From the NCBI GenBank assembly GCA_028622995.1, contig JAJQJQ010000004.1:7626001-7690000 (forward strand): 64,000 nucleotides of DNA. The letters run 5' to 3'. This DNA comes from Panagrolaimus kolymaensis (taxonomy: Eukaryota; Nematoda; Chromadorea; Rhabditida; Panagrolaimidae). The translations under genes and the position numbers were made by a program. The notes under the pieces were generated by a model. The model searched no databases. It had not been told where the DNA came from and saw only the letters and a program-made list of their open reading frames with translations. This document shows, in pieces, positions 34,153 to 46,830 of this stretch (position 1 is its first letter; every line of letters starts with the position of its first letter).

Positions 34153-37100
34153 GAAAGAATTTTTTTTAAATTTTATTAATTAACTGAGTCTTCTCTGCTA
34201 TGGTTTTTTTAAACTGTGAAAAACTGCAAGTTTTATTTTTGGTTAAAAATTTAAAAAACATCTTAAAAAATAGCAATAAACTGTGTTGTTCTTATTTAAA
34301 CACAAATTTTTAGAAGCCTTTCGGATAAAATTCGTTTTTAATGAATTATTTCCATTGAATCAAATAATAATAATTTAAAAATATTAATCATGGCAATGTT
34401 CATTTCGAAACAAATTTAAAAAACTGCAAACGCAAAATATCCGTTAGTTCTCCACACATATTTAATTTTATTTTATAAACTGTCAAAAATTTGGTTTTAA
34501 GAATTTTGGAAAAATTTGGCACTTCTAAGAAATATATATATTTTTTAATTTCTCTACATCCCTATTTAAAAAATTGATTAAAATGTTAAATTTCTTAATG
34601 ATTGTTAGAACTTTAAAAAAAACTGTGTCGACTTCGAATGGATAATTATTTTGAATCTTTTCTTAAAAAAACTGTTTTATATTTATTAATTCTTGTCTTT
34701 ACTAGAATATTAACTCACATCAAAAATTTTTAAACTGTATACATCCTCTCTTTTAGGAGGGTTTAAAAGAAAGATATGTGATTATTAGCATTTATGTTTT
34801 GAAAAAAATCACAAAATTTTGCTAGCTTAACATTATTTCTATTTAACTGTTGTTCGGAGTTGGCGGTTTATAAAACTTATAATAAATTTTTCAAAAAAAA
34901 GAAGTAAAAAATTCTAAATAAATTTATTTTATCATTTTAAAACTGAATTGACATACTTCCTGATTACAAAAATTATCCATATACTTTAAAAAAATAAACT
35001 AAAATTTTTCTCTTTAACATTGGGTATTTTATTTTTATTTTTTCATTCATCTTTTGAATGGATAAGGAAAAACAGTGAAGGGATTTTTATTTCGAAGCAT
35101 ATTTATTCAAAGTTTGTTACATATAAAATTGCACCAGCATTTCTATTTTTTTTTTAAATTATTTTCCTTGTTAATTAAAAACTGCGTTATTGAGGAATTT
35201 TTGAATGCTCTTTAAAATATTTTTATAAACTTAAATAAAATTTCCAAAAATTATTTTTGACGTGTTTCCAATATTTTTGTTAAAAAAAACTGAATCAAGA
35301 TGTCGCGTTTTGATTTTTTTGTAAATGAAATTTTTTTAAAACTGTATCATCTATGATTTCGGTTTACAGAACAGATATGGTGAATTTTTATTAGCTTGTT
35401 TATAACTAAAAAAACTGGATACAGATTTTCATAGTTTTAAAATTACGATAAGACTTTAAAGTTATTTTTGTGGAGGTTGTTAAAAAAGCCAAAAAAATTA
35501 AATTTGTTTTTTAAACTTTATAGAACTTCACTTCTTGGCGGTTTCAAGAATATTTTTCACCATTTTTTTTTGATTTTATAGTTTTTTTTATTAAATTGGA
35601 AAAAAGCGCATTTAAATATGATAAATTTAATTTTAAAAATTTTGGGATATCTTTTAATTTTGACAAAGAAAAACTGATTGCACTTGAAAGAGTTTTGAAT
35701 ATAAAACTCAGTACTTTTATCATCTTGACTATTTTATGTAGCAATTTGGGGCTAAAAAACATCAGGAAAATATTTAAACTGTTATTGAATAATTAAAATA
35801 GAGCAAAAGGATTTTAAAATAAATTATGGGGCAAAATTAAACTGAACCAGCTTTCGGACATTTTTTTCATTAAAAAAATCTTTTATTTTTTTTTTTAAAT
35901 TGTACTCATTTCTTCATTTTTTTAATTTAAAGAAAAAACAAATATTCTAATTAAATTTAAAAATAAAAAGTTTTCTCAAAAATTTCATCTTTTTTAACTG
36001 TTTTATATCAAGGTCGTGGAGGTATTCATTAAATGCATAATACTATATTTTTTTTATTGAATAACCAAAATTTTTTTTTTACAAAATTGATCTCATAATC
36101 ATAATCCAGCCAACAACAAAAACTGCAATAAATCAAGTCTAGCTATAAAGACTTTCGATTATTTTAAGGAATTTGATTTTAAAAAAATTGTTGGTTATGG
36201 TCATCATTTTTTTACCTATTAAATAAACTGCATCCCGAAATAAAAGAATCCAGAGAAAATGAATTTTAAAAATTCGGGTTTAAATAAAACAGATTATTAT
36301 CTTGCTTTTCCTATTCCTTCTTTTAATTAAAAAACTGTGATTATGAATAGTGGAGGGACAAAAAGATCATTGCTTCAAGAATTAAATTTAAACATAACTT
36401 TTTTCGATTTTCAATTTTTTCTATTTTGTATTTAACTGATCGATAACGAAGCTGAAGAAAAAAAACTGATATGGGATTTGGTTATAGGGAGAAAACTAAT
36501 AATAAATTTTTGTTTCCTCAAAAAAGGGACAGAAAGTCATACAAAAAATAGTGGAAAAACTGACCACGACTTAGAACATTTTTTCTTCGTCTTTTTTTGA
36601 CTTTGTTTCCATAATTTAATTTTAAATTTAATCGAATATTAAAATGGATAAAGTAGTTGTTGTTGTCTATTGTAAATGTGTAATCACAATAGAATGAATT
36701 TAAACAAAACAAAACATTTTAAAACTGTTCTTATAGATGCAATTAGAAAGTTATTAAAAATCTTGTATTTATCATACTTGGTTGGTATAAAAGCGATTAG
36801 TAAAGTAAAACTGTGGAAATATTAATTCATATTATCAAATGTAAAATTAAAAACTTTATGTTTTCGTAATTCGAATGATTTCTGAATGGTCGGTACATAT
36901 TTTTTATAAATTGTAAAAAAAAACTGTGTCCTGATTATGAGGTTTCCAACCTTATTGTAAAAAACTGGTATTATCGTTGGAAAGTTGTTTATTGCTATGC
37001 AAAAATTTATGCAATGACTGCTTTTAACAGTTTAAATTTAACTGGGAAGGTATTCTTATTCTTTAAAAAATTAAGACAATCCTAACTAAGAAAATTTTAA

Positions 37101-37599
37101 ATTAAAAATAAATTTTAATTTATTTTTTAAACTGCTCCTTCGCCTTCATATAGGCTCTAAAATTATGCATGTTTATTAAATCTTTTATTAACACTGTATA
37201 ATTTTGTAAATTAAAAAAACTGCCGAAAAATTTAATGATAAGAATCGCTTTTTATTTTTGAAAATTTTTGGATTAAAAACTGTATTGAAAAAAAGGATTG
37301 GATTTAAGGGCCCTTTAAATATTTTTTCCATTGAAGCCTTTTTAACTAGCAATTGTTTAAAAGTATAAAACTGCAAAGTCGAGTTCAAATTTTTACAAAA
37401 ATATTAAACTCTGTTTCTCGGGAAAATTTGAATAAAAAACAAAAGTTAATTTAACTTATTTTATTTTCAAAAACTGTCATGCAATAACATTGTTGGAGTT
37501 TGCTGTTTTCATTTTTTTTAATTAAAAAAATAAAACTGACAACAATTAATATTTAATGCTATGGAGCGCTATTTAATTTAACTGTAGTTTCAACTTTCA

Positions 37600-38116
37600 T
37601 ACACTGAAAAAAAAAATCACCCGTGGATGGCTAAAAAAGTGTACGTCAATGGGTTTTTGACGGTATCCACCTCTTGGACCATGTCCAAAGGCATTTTATA
37701 CGAAAATGTACAAAAAAATCCCATCAGTGTCTTAAAATGATATGACGAAGTCTAAAAAAGTGTACAAAAAACTTTGTAAATTGGTACTAAGATGTCTTAT
37801 TAAATATACAGAAATGTATATTTTTGAATTTCTGTAGGCTTTATTTTAGACTAATCGAGGTTAAAAATAAGGACAGTATCTTTTTTTTTCTCGCCTTTCA
37901 CTTTTTAATATTCTGCTTTTAAATGCTCGTTTTTCATGCCTCTTTACTAAACTACTCCCTTCCAATTACAACAGTATATGTAACATCATGATTTATTAAA
38001 CAAACAACAATCAAAACAAACAAAAAACAAATCCTCGGATAACAAATAACAAAGCCTTGGATAACAAATAACAAATACAATAATAACAAACTAAAATGAC
38101 AGAGATTTATGCATAG
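37600..38116. other. Motif-free spacer beside the LTR insertion
   Basis: The AAACTG array pauses here. Contains a repeated CTAAAAAAGTGTAC and otherwise no exon. Near 38107 a stop (TAA) lies in frame with the pseudogene on the other side of the LTR element. Confidence 0.4.
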
Positions 38117-38121
38117 GTGGA

Positions 38122-38344
38122 TGTTATAACCTCAATCAGGTACAACAAATATAAAATGTTCTTTATTGGAGCAACTGCTCGGCAAGGATAAATTACATAC
38201 AACTGAACAAAGTTAGAAACAACTATGACAAAATATGAGAATGTCCGTGATTGAGAATTACCATTCAGCCATCCACGGCACCATTCCATACGGGACCAGA
38301 GAACGCGGCACTTTGAATACTTCTGTGTGTGCAAGGCCACAACA
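38122..38344 (-). repeat. LTR (3' end of the element)
   Basis: Starts TGTTATAACC and ends GGCCACAACA on the plus strand; appears identical to 39516-39738. The likeness suggests recent insertion. Confidence 0.9.
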
Positions 38345-39515
38345 CTCTTCTTCCACCTATCTTTGAGTTGACGATTGGCTCTTGTTTTGTTCTTAGCTTT
38401 CCATAGCTTCTTCTTGAGCTTCTTTACCAAGTGATCATATACGACGCCAGAATCCATACCAATTTATCAGAGGTTCTTCCACGAGGTTTCGACTTCCATG
38501 TCTTGGGCACATGTTCCATGTCCCTTTCCCCTCCTTTCTGAAGTTTTTCGGATTCCATTCCATGCAGTATTACCATACCCATGTGTTCACGATCAAGAGA
38601 TTTACAGCTGGTTTCACCAAGCGATCACGGCCAAATCGTAGACCGGATGATTCTTCGCTATCATCAAAACGTTTTCTTATTGCACATTTACCATGTTGAT
38701 CAGCATCAGCTATCACTTGAGTTGACCATGTTGAAATAGCAAAAGAGAGAGAGATTTTGTGCTCTCGGCCAAATCGTAAGCCGGATGATTGTTCGCTATC
38801 ATCAAACGGAGCTTTTCGAGAGCTTAAGCCTTAACTCTTCTTTCAGCAGCTTTCATTGAGCATCTTCTGGACGACGAACTTGATGGAGAACATAGTACAT
38901 ACAATATGAGTTTTGAGATAAACATACGAGCATAACCATCGAGTACAGATAAATCACGGGAATTACACTTTCAGTTACCATAGAAGTATCATAATCAAGT
39001 TCTTTACCAAGTTTGACATCAGCATTTTAGCTTTGATTTCAGCTTTTATTCGTTGTTCTTTACCAGGTTTTGACCATAAGCATATTTGATTCCACAGAAA
39101 ACATACCAATCGCTTCTTGATTGCAGTACCATACCATAGGCTCATCCTGAGGTTTCGACTTCTGTCTTGGGTTCTTCCATGACCCTTTCCCCTCTTCTTT
39201 TTGGAGTATTTGCCATTTCTGGACCATGCTGTATTCTTGTTGAGTTCATACTTGACTTCATTGAACAAGAGATCACCCGAACAGAGATTTAAGTTAACGG
39301 TTAAATCGTAAACCGGATGGTTTCTTACTCGATAACCAACAACGGAAGTTTCGCTTTTGAACAAAAAGACATAAAACATCATGCCAGCTAACCATTGAAC
39401 ATGATCATGCTTTTCGGGAGGTAAAGCGTAACTCATTTTGACTTTTCAAGTTTGTACCATGCGAGCGGTCTTTTCGGAGGCTTTGAGTTGTTTGATCACG
39501 ATGTTGTCACCACTT

Positions 39516-39738
39516 TGTTATAACCTCAATCAGGTACAACAAATATAAAATGTTCTTTATTGGAGCAACTGCTCGGCAAGGATAAATTACATACAACTGA
39601 ACAAAGTTAGAAACAACTATGACAAAATATGAGAATGTCCGTGATTGAGAATTACCATTCAGCCATCCACGGCACCATTCCATACGGGACCAGAGAACGC
39701 GGCACTTTGAATACTTCTGTGTGTGCAAGGCCACAACA
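39516..39738 (-). repeat. LTR (5' end of the element)
   Basis: Partner of 38122-38344; carries the putative start of the retro-transcript on the minus strand, next to the primer-binding site. Confidence 0.9.
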
Positions 39739-40485
39739 GTGGAACAGTATGAGAGAGTTGATTGAGTTGTTGAATTGCTGAGAGCTTGTGATGCCTGGGA
39801 AAATGAGATACTTCTTGTTCTTTCGATTTCTAAAAACAACAGGATTATTTCAAAAGTTACAAAAGATATTAAACTTACCTCTATGTTGGAACAAGATATC
39901 AAAGTAAATATTTGCCCTGGTGCCTTTCATACCTTTTACATCAAGTCCTGCAAGATGCTCTAAAACCATATGGAAGTTTTCAAGTTCTTTAGCATAAGAG
40001 ACGTCGAAGATGTGATGGATTTCCACTATTGATTGAAGAGCATCTACAAAATCTCCTGGTACCAAAAAATTATCGTTAACTATGATATCAATGAAATTAC
40101 TTACTTTTAAACACTCATCGTCGATGCATACGAAGAAATTGTATCCCTGGTTTGCAGGAAAAGGTAAGATCATTGCAGCTTTTTGCCCAATTGTTTTTCT
40201 ATGGTCAGCCATGGATCGAACACTTGTAAACTCCTAAAATTGTATAAGAAGTAAAGGTATTGTAAAAAAAGTAAACTAATACCTTGCCATCCACAATGAT
40301 TCGATCATGTTTGCAGTTTTTGATTCGCTTACAATAAACAGGAACGAGATCAACCAGGGTTTTGCATACTTGCATCATATCACTTTCCAGGCCATGGTTA
40401 ACATCTTCCAAAAAGATTCCCTTGACTTTGCCCCGGGCAATGATAGCTGCAGCATAACGTTGTAAAGCTAGTCCAACGTTGAATA
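39739..40485 (-). pseudogene. 5'-truncated gene of unknown family, split near its stop by the LTR element
   Basis: Exons about 40485-40283, 40233-39879 and 39829-39739 stay in one frame (LFNVGLALQRYAAAIIARG ... HDRIIVDGK|EFTSVRS ... GDFVDALQSIVEIHHIFDVSYAKELE ... TLSYCST). There is no start codon before the first conserved residues and a stop precedes them, so the 5' end is gone. The LTR element entered the TCCAC sequence three codons before the original stop: removing it would give a short YA ending, whereas now the frame continues through the LTR to 39507. The family looks like one often found in repeat-rich invertebrate genomes; I cannot name it. Confidence 0.55.
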
Positions 40486-40751
40486 GAGGTTTATGTTATT
40501 TTCAAAGAAACAAACATGCAAAAATATCAAAGCCCTTCGAAATTTACTCTTTGCGCGAATAAATCAGTGAGCAATTGCTCGCCTAAAAATTTGCAGCTTT
40601 TGATGTTTGATTTTTTCTTTTCACTCTATGACTTTTTTACTCTTCAAAATTCAAAAAAACGTTCTTGAATTGCAATTTTTTCTCATTATTTCGCGAAATT
40701 ATGGCCGCTTTATATTTATGTTTATAACCTTTTTTGTTTCGTTTTATAGCT

Positions 40752-42030
40752 ATGAATCTCAATTCAAAGTTTGCTGCTGACGATCCCCATCGTGCTAAAG
40801 ATTCTCAAATGGTGAATGGTTTTTATGTTTGGTATCCTGCCGAACATCAACCTCTTGTTAAACATGATCCATTTCAACATACTCCTGGGCAAGAAATGGA
40901 TGGAAATGCCAAAGAAAATGAAACCATGAAAGAAAAAGATGACAACCAAGGATCTAGTAATTTGCTATTCACTCAATGGATGGGCAACAACCAAGGCAAA
41001 TATATCAAAGAACTTGATGAATGCAACAATGAAGAAAAATGCATTGAAGCCATGGAAAAGATGAATTTCACTAATGATAACCAAGAGGTAAGGCATTCAA
41101 AAAGATTGCTTTCTTTATATGAAGAGATTTTTAGGAAATCAATCCTTTACCAATTCACAAAGGATGGCACGTATGTCAAATTGTTATCAACAACAAAGCC
41201 ATGGATGTTCAATTAAACTGTGGTAATACAATGACTGTGGATTCCGCTCTTCCGGTGCTTAGTGATTTTTTGTGCAATATGAAAGCAGCTGACGCACTGG
41301 TTCTCTTGTTTCAAGTTTTGAAAAAAGATGCTGTCAATGCTCCCAAGGAAAATTGGATGAAATTCACCAAGGATGTTTCATCTCTAACCATTAATGGAAC
41401 GTTATGTATGGAAAATTTGGAATGTGTTCTTCCTTCATTCTTATCAACCAAGGCTTTGACTCTAAACCGCTTCGAATTGGATGGAAGTTTGGAAACAATT
41501 GGAAAACTTTTTCCTCCTGGGCTTGAAAAGTTATAGTAAGTTGTTTTTTCACCATTTTCAAGCTTATATTTTTCTTTTTTAAGTTACGACTCCCGTGCAA
41601 CCGACAACACAAAATTTGAGGATAACATCGACGCTTTAAACGACGAATATTATTGTGGTGTATCAGATTATAAAGAAACTCTCAAAGAAGTAGTTCTTGT
41701 TGTCGACGATTTTTGCATTTGTTACCATCTTGATTGGCACAGTGAAGTAAGTAACTTTTTAATTCGATTCCATCAAATATTAAGCTTTTTTAGAAACTTC
41801 TTTCACTAATCTCAAATGATAACTCCATGGCTGCTGTATTTTCTATGGTCCAAGGAGAACCAACCTTGTACAACTATCTTATCAACCAGGGATTTCGTCA
41901 TAGCCACGATGGATATGTTGTTGCTGCTGGTATCAAAAACTCCATGGAAAAGTTCACATTTTGGGTCAAAACATTTGGAAGAAAAGACATTGTTCTTGGA
42001 TTTAGTTTAGAAGAACATTGGCTTTTTTAA
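40752..42030 (+). CDS. Four-exon gene of unknown function
   Basis: Exons 40752-41087, 41135-41535, 41584-41746 and 41794-42030 join in phase to 378 residues. A TTTTATAG acceptor sits two bases before the ATG, suggesting a spliced leader or an upstream exon. The N-terminal third is hydrophilic (Lys/Glu/Asn). The middle, with evenly spaced leucines (SLTINGTLCMENLECVLPSF, ALTLNRFELDGSL, LFPPGLEKLYYDS), resembles the LRR-like part of nematode F-box proteins, but no F-box is visible. C-terminal half: VVDDFCICYHLDWHS and WVKTFGRKDIVLGF. No signal peptide. Lies in the relic region and is free of the AAACTG array. Confidence 0.7.
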
Positions 42031-42366
42031 ATTATTATTATTTTGTTGTAATCCAGGGATTGTTTGTTTATGTAGTAAATTTAATAAAAGAATTATTTCA
42101 TTGACTGTTTTGAGTAATTTTCCACAGTTGTTTAAAAAATATATATTCGCGGAGGCCGTCAAAACATTGTTTTTGGTTTGTCCAGTTTTTTTCCCCTTCA
42201 AAAATTTTTTTTCCGAAGTACAAAAGTTTTTGACCATTTTTCTTTCATACCAAAAAAAAATACAATTTTGGCCTCGATTAAGCCATTGAATAGCAAATGA
42301 TTCAACTCATTTTCTTAGAAGCAAATACATTTTAAATAAGCAAAACAAATAGCAATGATAAATTTA

Positions 42367-42450
42367 TAGAATCTTCGTGAATTGATGAATCAATTCTTCA
42401 AATTCAGCTGGTGATACTCGTTTTAGACCATTTTTTTTCCGTGTAGGTTC
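42367..42450 (-). pseudogene. Possible 3'-exon remnant
   Basis: Minus-strand frame reading RKKNGLKRVSPAEFEELIHQ, then FTKIL and a stop, has amino-acid-like composition in otherwise poly-A/T surroundings, but no acceptor or partner exon was found. Confidence 0.25.
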
Positions 42451-45400
42451 TTATTAAATCATGATATTATCAACTGAGAAAAATTGTTTCAAATTCTATG
42501 CAAAACCTAATCATATAAAAACTGCAAAAAAAATAAAATATAGGACGGATGATACAAACTTTTTTAAACTGAATGTTTGATTCATTCGTTTTTGGTAAAA
42601 GAAGCAACATAAAACTGATATTGAAATTATTAGCTTTTCTTACAAGAATCTAATATCGAAATAAAAACGCAATGTTTGAAAAAAAAAGAACTTTAAAACT
42701 GTCTATATTTTTTCTTCTTTTTTAGAAATTTTTGGGTATTTTTAACACTCCAGAGTTGGGTTTTAGCATTGAAGAAAAATCGCGATTCCTAATAACAATT
42801 ACTTTTTTGATCCAATCGCTATTTAAAAACTGGAGGCGTCTATTTCAATAGGATTAGCTAATTTTTTATGATTTATAAAGAAAAACTGTGTCCATACATC
42901 AATTATGGTGATCGTTAAAAAACAGAGTCTATTTTTTTACTCAAATAAAAATCCACAAAATTTACTTAAACTGTCACTAACAAGAAAAAGAATTATTAAT
43001 TTGAAAAACTGCCTCGAAATGACTATAAATAAGGTAATTAAAAAAACATTAAATTTTGCTAAACTTATTACAATATTATAGTAAAAATAAACTGTGGAAT
43101 GGTTTTTGACGTGTTTAAAATTATGATAACTCACCGCGAAGGATGTTATAAATTTTTAAAACTGGTTGAATCTGCGCATAAGCGATCGCAAATATTAATT
43201 TATTTTTTATTGTATTTTTTTTTCATCTTCAATAAACTCAGTAGCCGAATAATAAAAAAGAAAAACTGTTTTCCTTTTTTTTTAACCATTTTTTTTGGCT
43301 CAAAATGAAAATACTCTGTTGCCACAAAATAATAGTAATTTAAAACTGAGCACGATCAACCACCCTTTAAAAAAATAATTAACTGAGTTCCTTGTTGATA
43401 AGCACTTAATAAAAACTTCTTTGCTTTTTTGAAATTTATTTAAGCGTATTAACTGACACAAACATTAAAAAATGGTTTACTTCTATGCAAGAATAATTCC
43501 ACTACTGCTGCTTTTAATTGATGAAATTAAACTGCATTTCCCTTCTTTAATTTAAAATAAAAAAATACAATAAATTTTTTTTTACAGTGCACATATTTTA
43601 TTTTGGAGATAATTTTAAAAACCGTACGCTTATATTCATAACTCATAAATATAAGCCTCTTAAAATAATTTATACCGAAGTATAAATTATGAAGAATTTG
43701 TTAAAAAGCTTAAAACTGCTTTGGCAAAATTCATAATTTTTTTTACATAAATAATAAACTGCGCTTCCTGAAAAATCCTGGAAAAAAAGCATCAAGCTTT
43801 CCTTTTTCTTCAAATATATTCTTTTTGTATAAAACTTTGTTTTACTTTTTTAATAAAACAGCATTTAATTTTTTTTATATTTATAAATTTTAGTAAAGGT
43901 TTTGTGTGACTGTTTAAAAATAAACAGACAGACTTAAAACTAAATATTTTTTAAACTGGGCGCGTCTTTTTGGCGGCTGCTAAAATTAACAAAGTATTTT
44001 TTTAATGAAATAAAATCTTTTATAACTAAGTAAGCAATTGAATTTTTTTTTATTAAACTGTTGAACCAATAAATATGCAAAAATAATACTTTAATTATTG
44101 AATCATTTGATTGAATATGAAAAAAAACTGTAGCGTAACTAATTTGTTTATGCGTCATTTTTTAAAATTAAAATTGTGAGAACACTACCCATTTTTCTGA
44201 AATAATAAACTGAGCATGTTTATATGTTCATGGAAAAAAATTGCCAACCTTCTTTTTTTCGAATATGGACATTTGGAGTCAACAAAATTTACATATATTT
44301 TTATTAATAAAACTGACATCCATTAAAACCGTATTTTTTGGTTTTTCAAATGAACACAATTTAACTTTTTTTTTGAAATAAAAACTGATGTGCCATGTGC
44401 ATCGTGGTAATTTAGATACAGAGAGAGTCGTTTAAAAAATTCTATTTTAAATTATTTTTAAATGCTTTTTAGTTTCTTTAAAACTACAAAACATTAATTT
44501 TTCAACCTAAGCTGATCAGCAGGCTGGCTCTTTAGGTCATAAGTCAAACTGCTAAAAACTAGATTTCCATTGGTAGTATTTGTTTTTGAAAATTTTAATA
44601 TTTTTTTAAATAAAACTGTTGGCGTTGATTTTATTGAATGAGAAATTTCTGAGTTTTTAAAAACTTTTTACTGAAATTTTTAATTTTTTTCTTATTCGTT
44701 ATTTAATTTAAACTGAACTTTATAAAATTAAGCTTTTTGATTTATGCAAACTTTTTAAGCATAAATCTATAAAAATAATAAATAAAAAACTGATGACTTT
44801 CGAAGTGGAAAGTAAATATTTAATAAATTAAATTTATATTTAAAAAAGCCATTTTTTACAGCGATCATTTTGAGCGTCTCCAAAAAAAACTACTGAATTT
44901 TATTTTCAGCAAATTTGGATTTGTTAAATAAATTTTTAGTGGGCGTTTAAACTGAACGATATTGAAGTTCCCGGCAAGCATTCAAAAAAGGCTAAAAAAC
45001 TGAATTAATTGAAATTAAATTATTTTTAGTTGCTTTTCATTTTGACCAAAAAAACTGTTGAATAATATTTTAGAAGGAAAAATAAATAAAAAATTAATTT
45101 TTTTGAATTAACTGTATGAGTTTCAACGTAAGAAAATCATTCAAAGGGTTAAAAAACTGTCTTAGTGGATCAAAAGAAACCGTCATCATCCGCCTTCTAA
45201 GAGGAAACTATTTTAATAAACTGTTTAATTCGTGAGTTTAAGAAGAAAAAAGAAAATTATTTTCACAATTTTTTTTATTTGAGATCAAACTGCCGTCTTT
45301 AAAAAAAATTGGAAGGAATTATTTTTTGTTTCTAAAATTTTGTTCGCTAATTTTATACGAAGTTAGAATGTTATAACTGACAAGGAAGCTTGTTATTTTC

Positions 45401-46692
45401 GCGGCAAACATTCAAAATAAGGGTAAAAAACTGAATTGATAAAATGTAGGGTAATTTTAATATAAAGAAACTGTCAAACCGTCTTATCTTTTAAAACTAA
45501 TTTAAAACTAAAAAATATCTGGAAAAAGAAAATTTAAAAAAAGAAGTAAAACTGTGTGTTCTTGAAGAAAGGCGACAAAAAATTTTAATTTTAAAAATTC
45601 GGAGAAATTTAAAGCTTTAATCGAAACTGAGAAATTCATTTTATTGATTTAAATTTTGGTAATAAACTGTTTTAAAAAAAAATTCCGATAATGGAGTTTT
45701 TTGTAAAAAATTTAAAAACATTGTTACAAAAAAAATGCGAAATTGTAAGGAATATTTCTTTGTGGATTTTTTAAAAAGAAAAACTGTATTCTAAGGCAAA
45801 TGAAAAAGCAACCAAAAACTGTATTTTATTATTACATCAAAAGGAAAAATAATAAATATTTATTTAAAAACTGAAGTTGAAAATAATACCAGGTAAAATT
45901 TGCGTATATTTTAGTTTTATAAAAAGCGAAGAATAAAAATTGTCTAAACAGGAGGGAAAACTGAAAACGGAATGTTTGATTTAGAAATTAAAGAAACAAA
46001 ATTTTTTTTATCAGAAAACAAGTTTTTTAAATAAAAATAAAAATTTAAGTCTTGTTTGAATCCAAAAAAAGAAACAACAGCGAGAACCACAAAAAAGAAT
46101 GATGGGTTATTTAATAAATATAAAAAAAACTGTTTTCTTTTATTTTCTCACATTGGTTTTTGATTGAATTTATGGTAATTTAAACTCCCCCTAAAAAACT
46201 GTAGTTTTATATCCCTAGCTTTATCTAAACTCTATTTAATTTAGGAGAAAAATAATTCAATGAAATTTATCTATAATTTGAATTATTATATTTTAGAGAT
46301 AAAATTTGGGAATTATTGATTTATAAAAGAGTCATAAAGAAAGGTTTAAAATAAATAAAAACTGGTGCAAAGTGAAGATTGTTGTTATTTTTAACAAAAG
46401 AATTTTTGGTTATAAAAAAGTTTAACTGCCAGCCATGAAAAATAAAGTGAAATGGAAAAATTTAAGAAAAAATGATTTTAAAAAAAAATGCGCCATGATT
46501 TTATAAGGTATAATTGTAATTCTTTTTTCCTTTAGAATCTTGATAAAAATTAAATTAAACTGTTAAAACTTTCCTTTATTGATATTTTTTGATTTTCCCT
46601 CCATAATTTATTTTTATTTTTTGATTAAAAAGAAAAATTTAACTGTTTTTTAGTTGTTTTAGTTAATCGTAAAAAAAATATTTAAAGAAAAC

Positions 46693-46830
46693 ATTAACTT
46701 ACAATAGCTCGAATAGTTCCCCAAACTTTGAGTCCAACACCGGTATCAAAATAAAGTTGAACACCGGTTGCGATGGTTAAAGTGGCTCAAGCTTCCACAA
46801 CCAAATCCGAAACCACTCGATAAGGACTGT
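46693..46830 (-). pseudogene. Relic of an upstream Bark beta-helix exon, with in-frame stop
   Basis: Minus-strand translation gives SPYRVVSDLVVEA, a TGA stop, then ATLTIATGVQLYFDTGVG and LKVWGTIRAI before a preserved GTAAGTT donor. This is the typical opening of a Bark/Anakonda beta-helix repeat (compare PYRITRDLTIMPGATLYIE in the live exon near 63750), where PG is expected in place of A-stop. Third relic in Bark order, lying upstream of the SRCR relic. Confidence 0.7.

Larger units (their letters stand above)
38122..39738 (-). mobile_element. Non-autonomous LTR retrotransposon (TRIM-like)
   Basis: Two 223-bp LTRs, 38122-38344 and 39516-39738, with TGTT...AACA ends and no difference that I can see, flanked by the 5-bp target duplication GTGGA (38117-38121, 39739-39743). 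On the minus strand a primer-binding site TGGTGACAACATCGTGATC starts 3 nt inside the 5' LTR and a purine tract GGTGGAAGAAGAG abuts the 3' LTR. The primer site resembles the 3' end of tRNA-Trp in other animals. The 1.17-kb interior has no protease, reverse transcriptase or integrase; its one long frame (38975-39436) matches nothing I know. The interior has internal imperfect repeats (GGCCAAATCGTA...CCGGATGATT). Confidence 0.9.

Noticed and set aside
40059..40107. 49-nt intron inside the truncated pseudogene (GTAAGT...CCAG)
   Set aside because: Removing it shifts the frame to an immediate stop, whereas reading through keeps the frame into the next exon.
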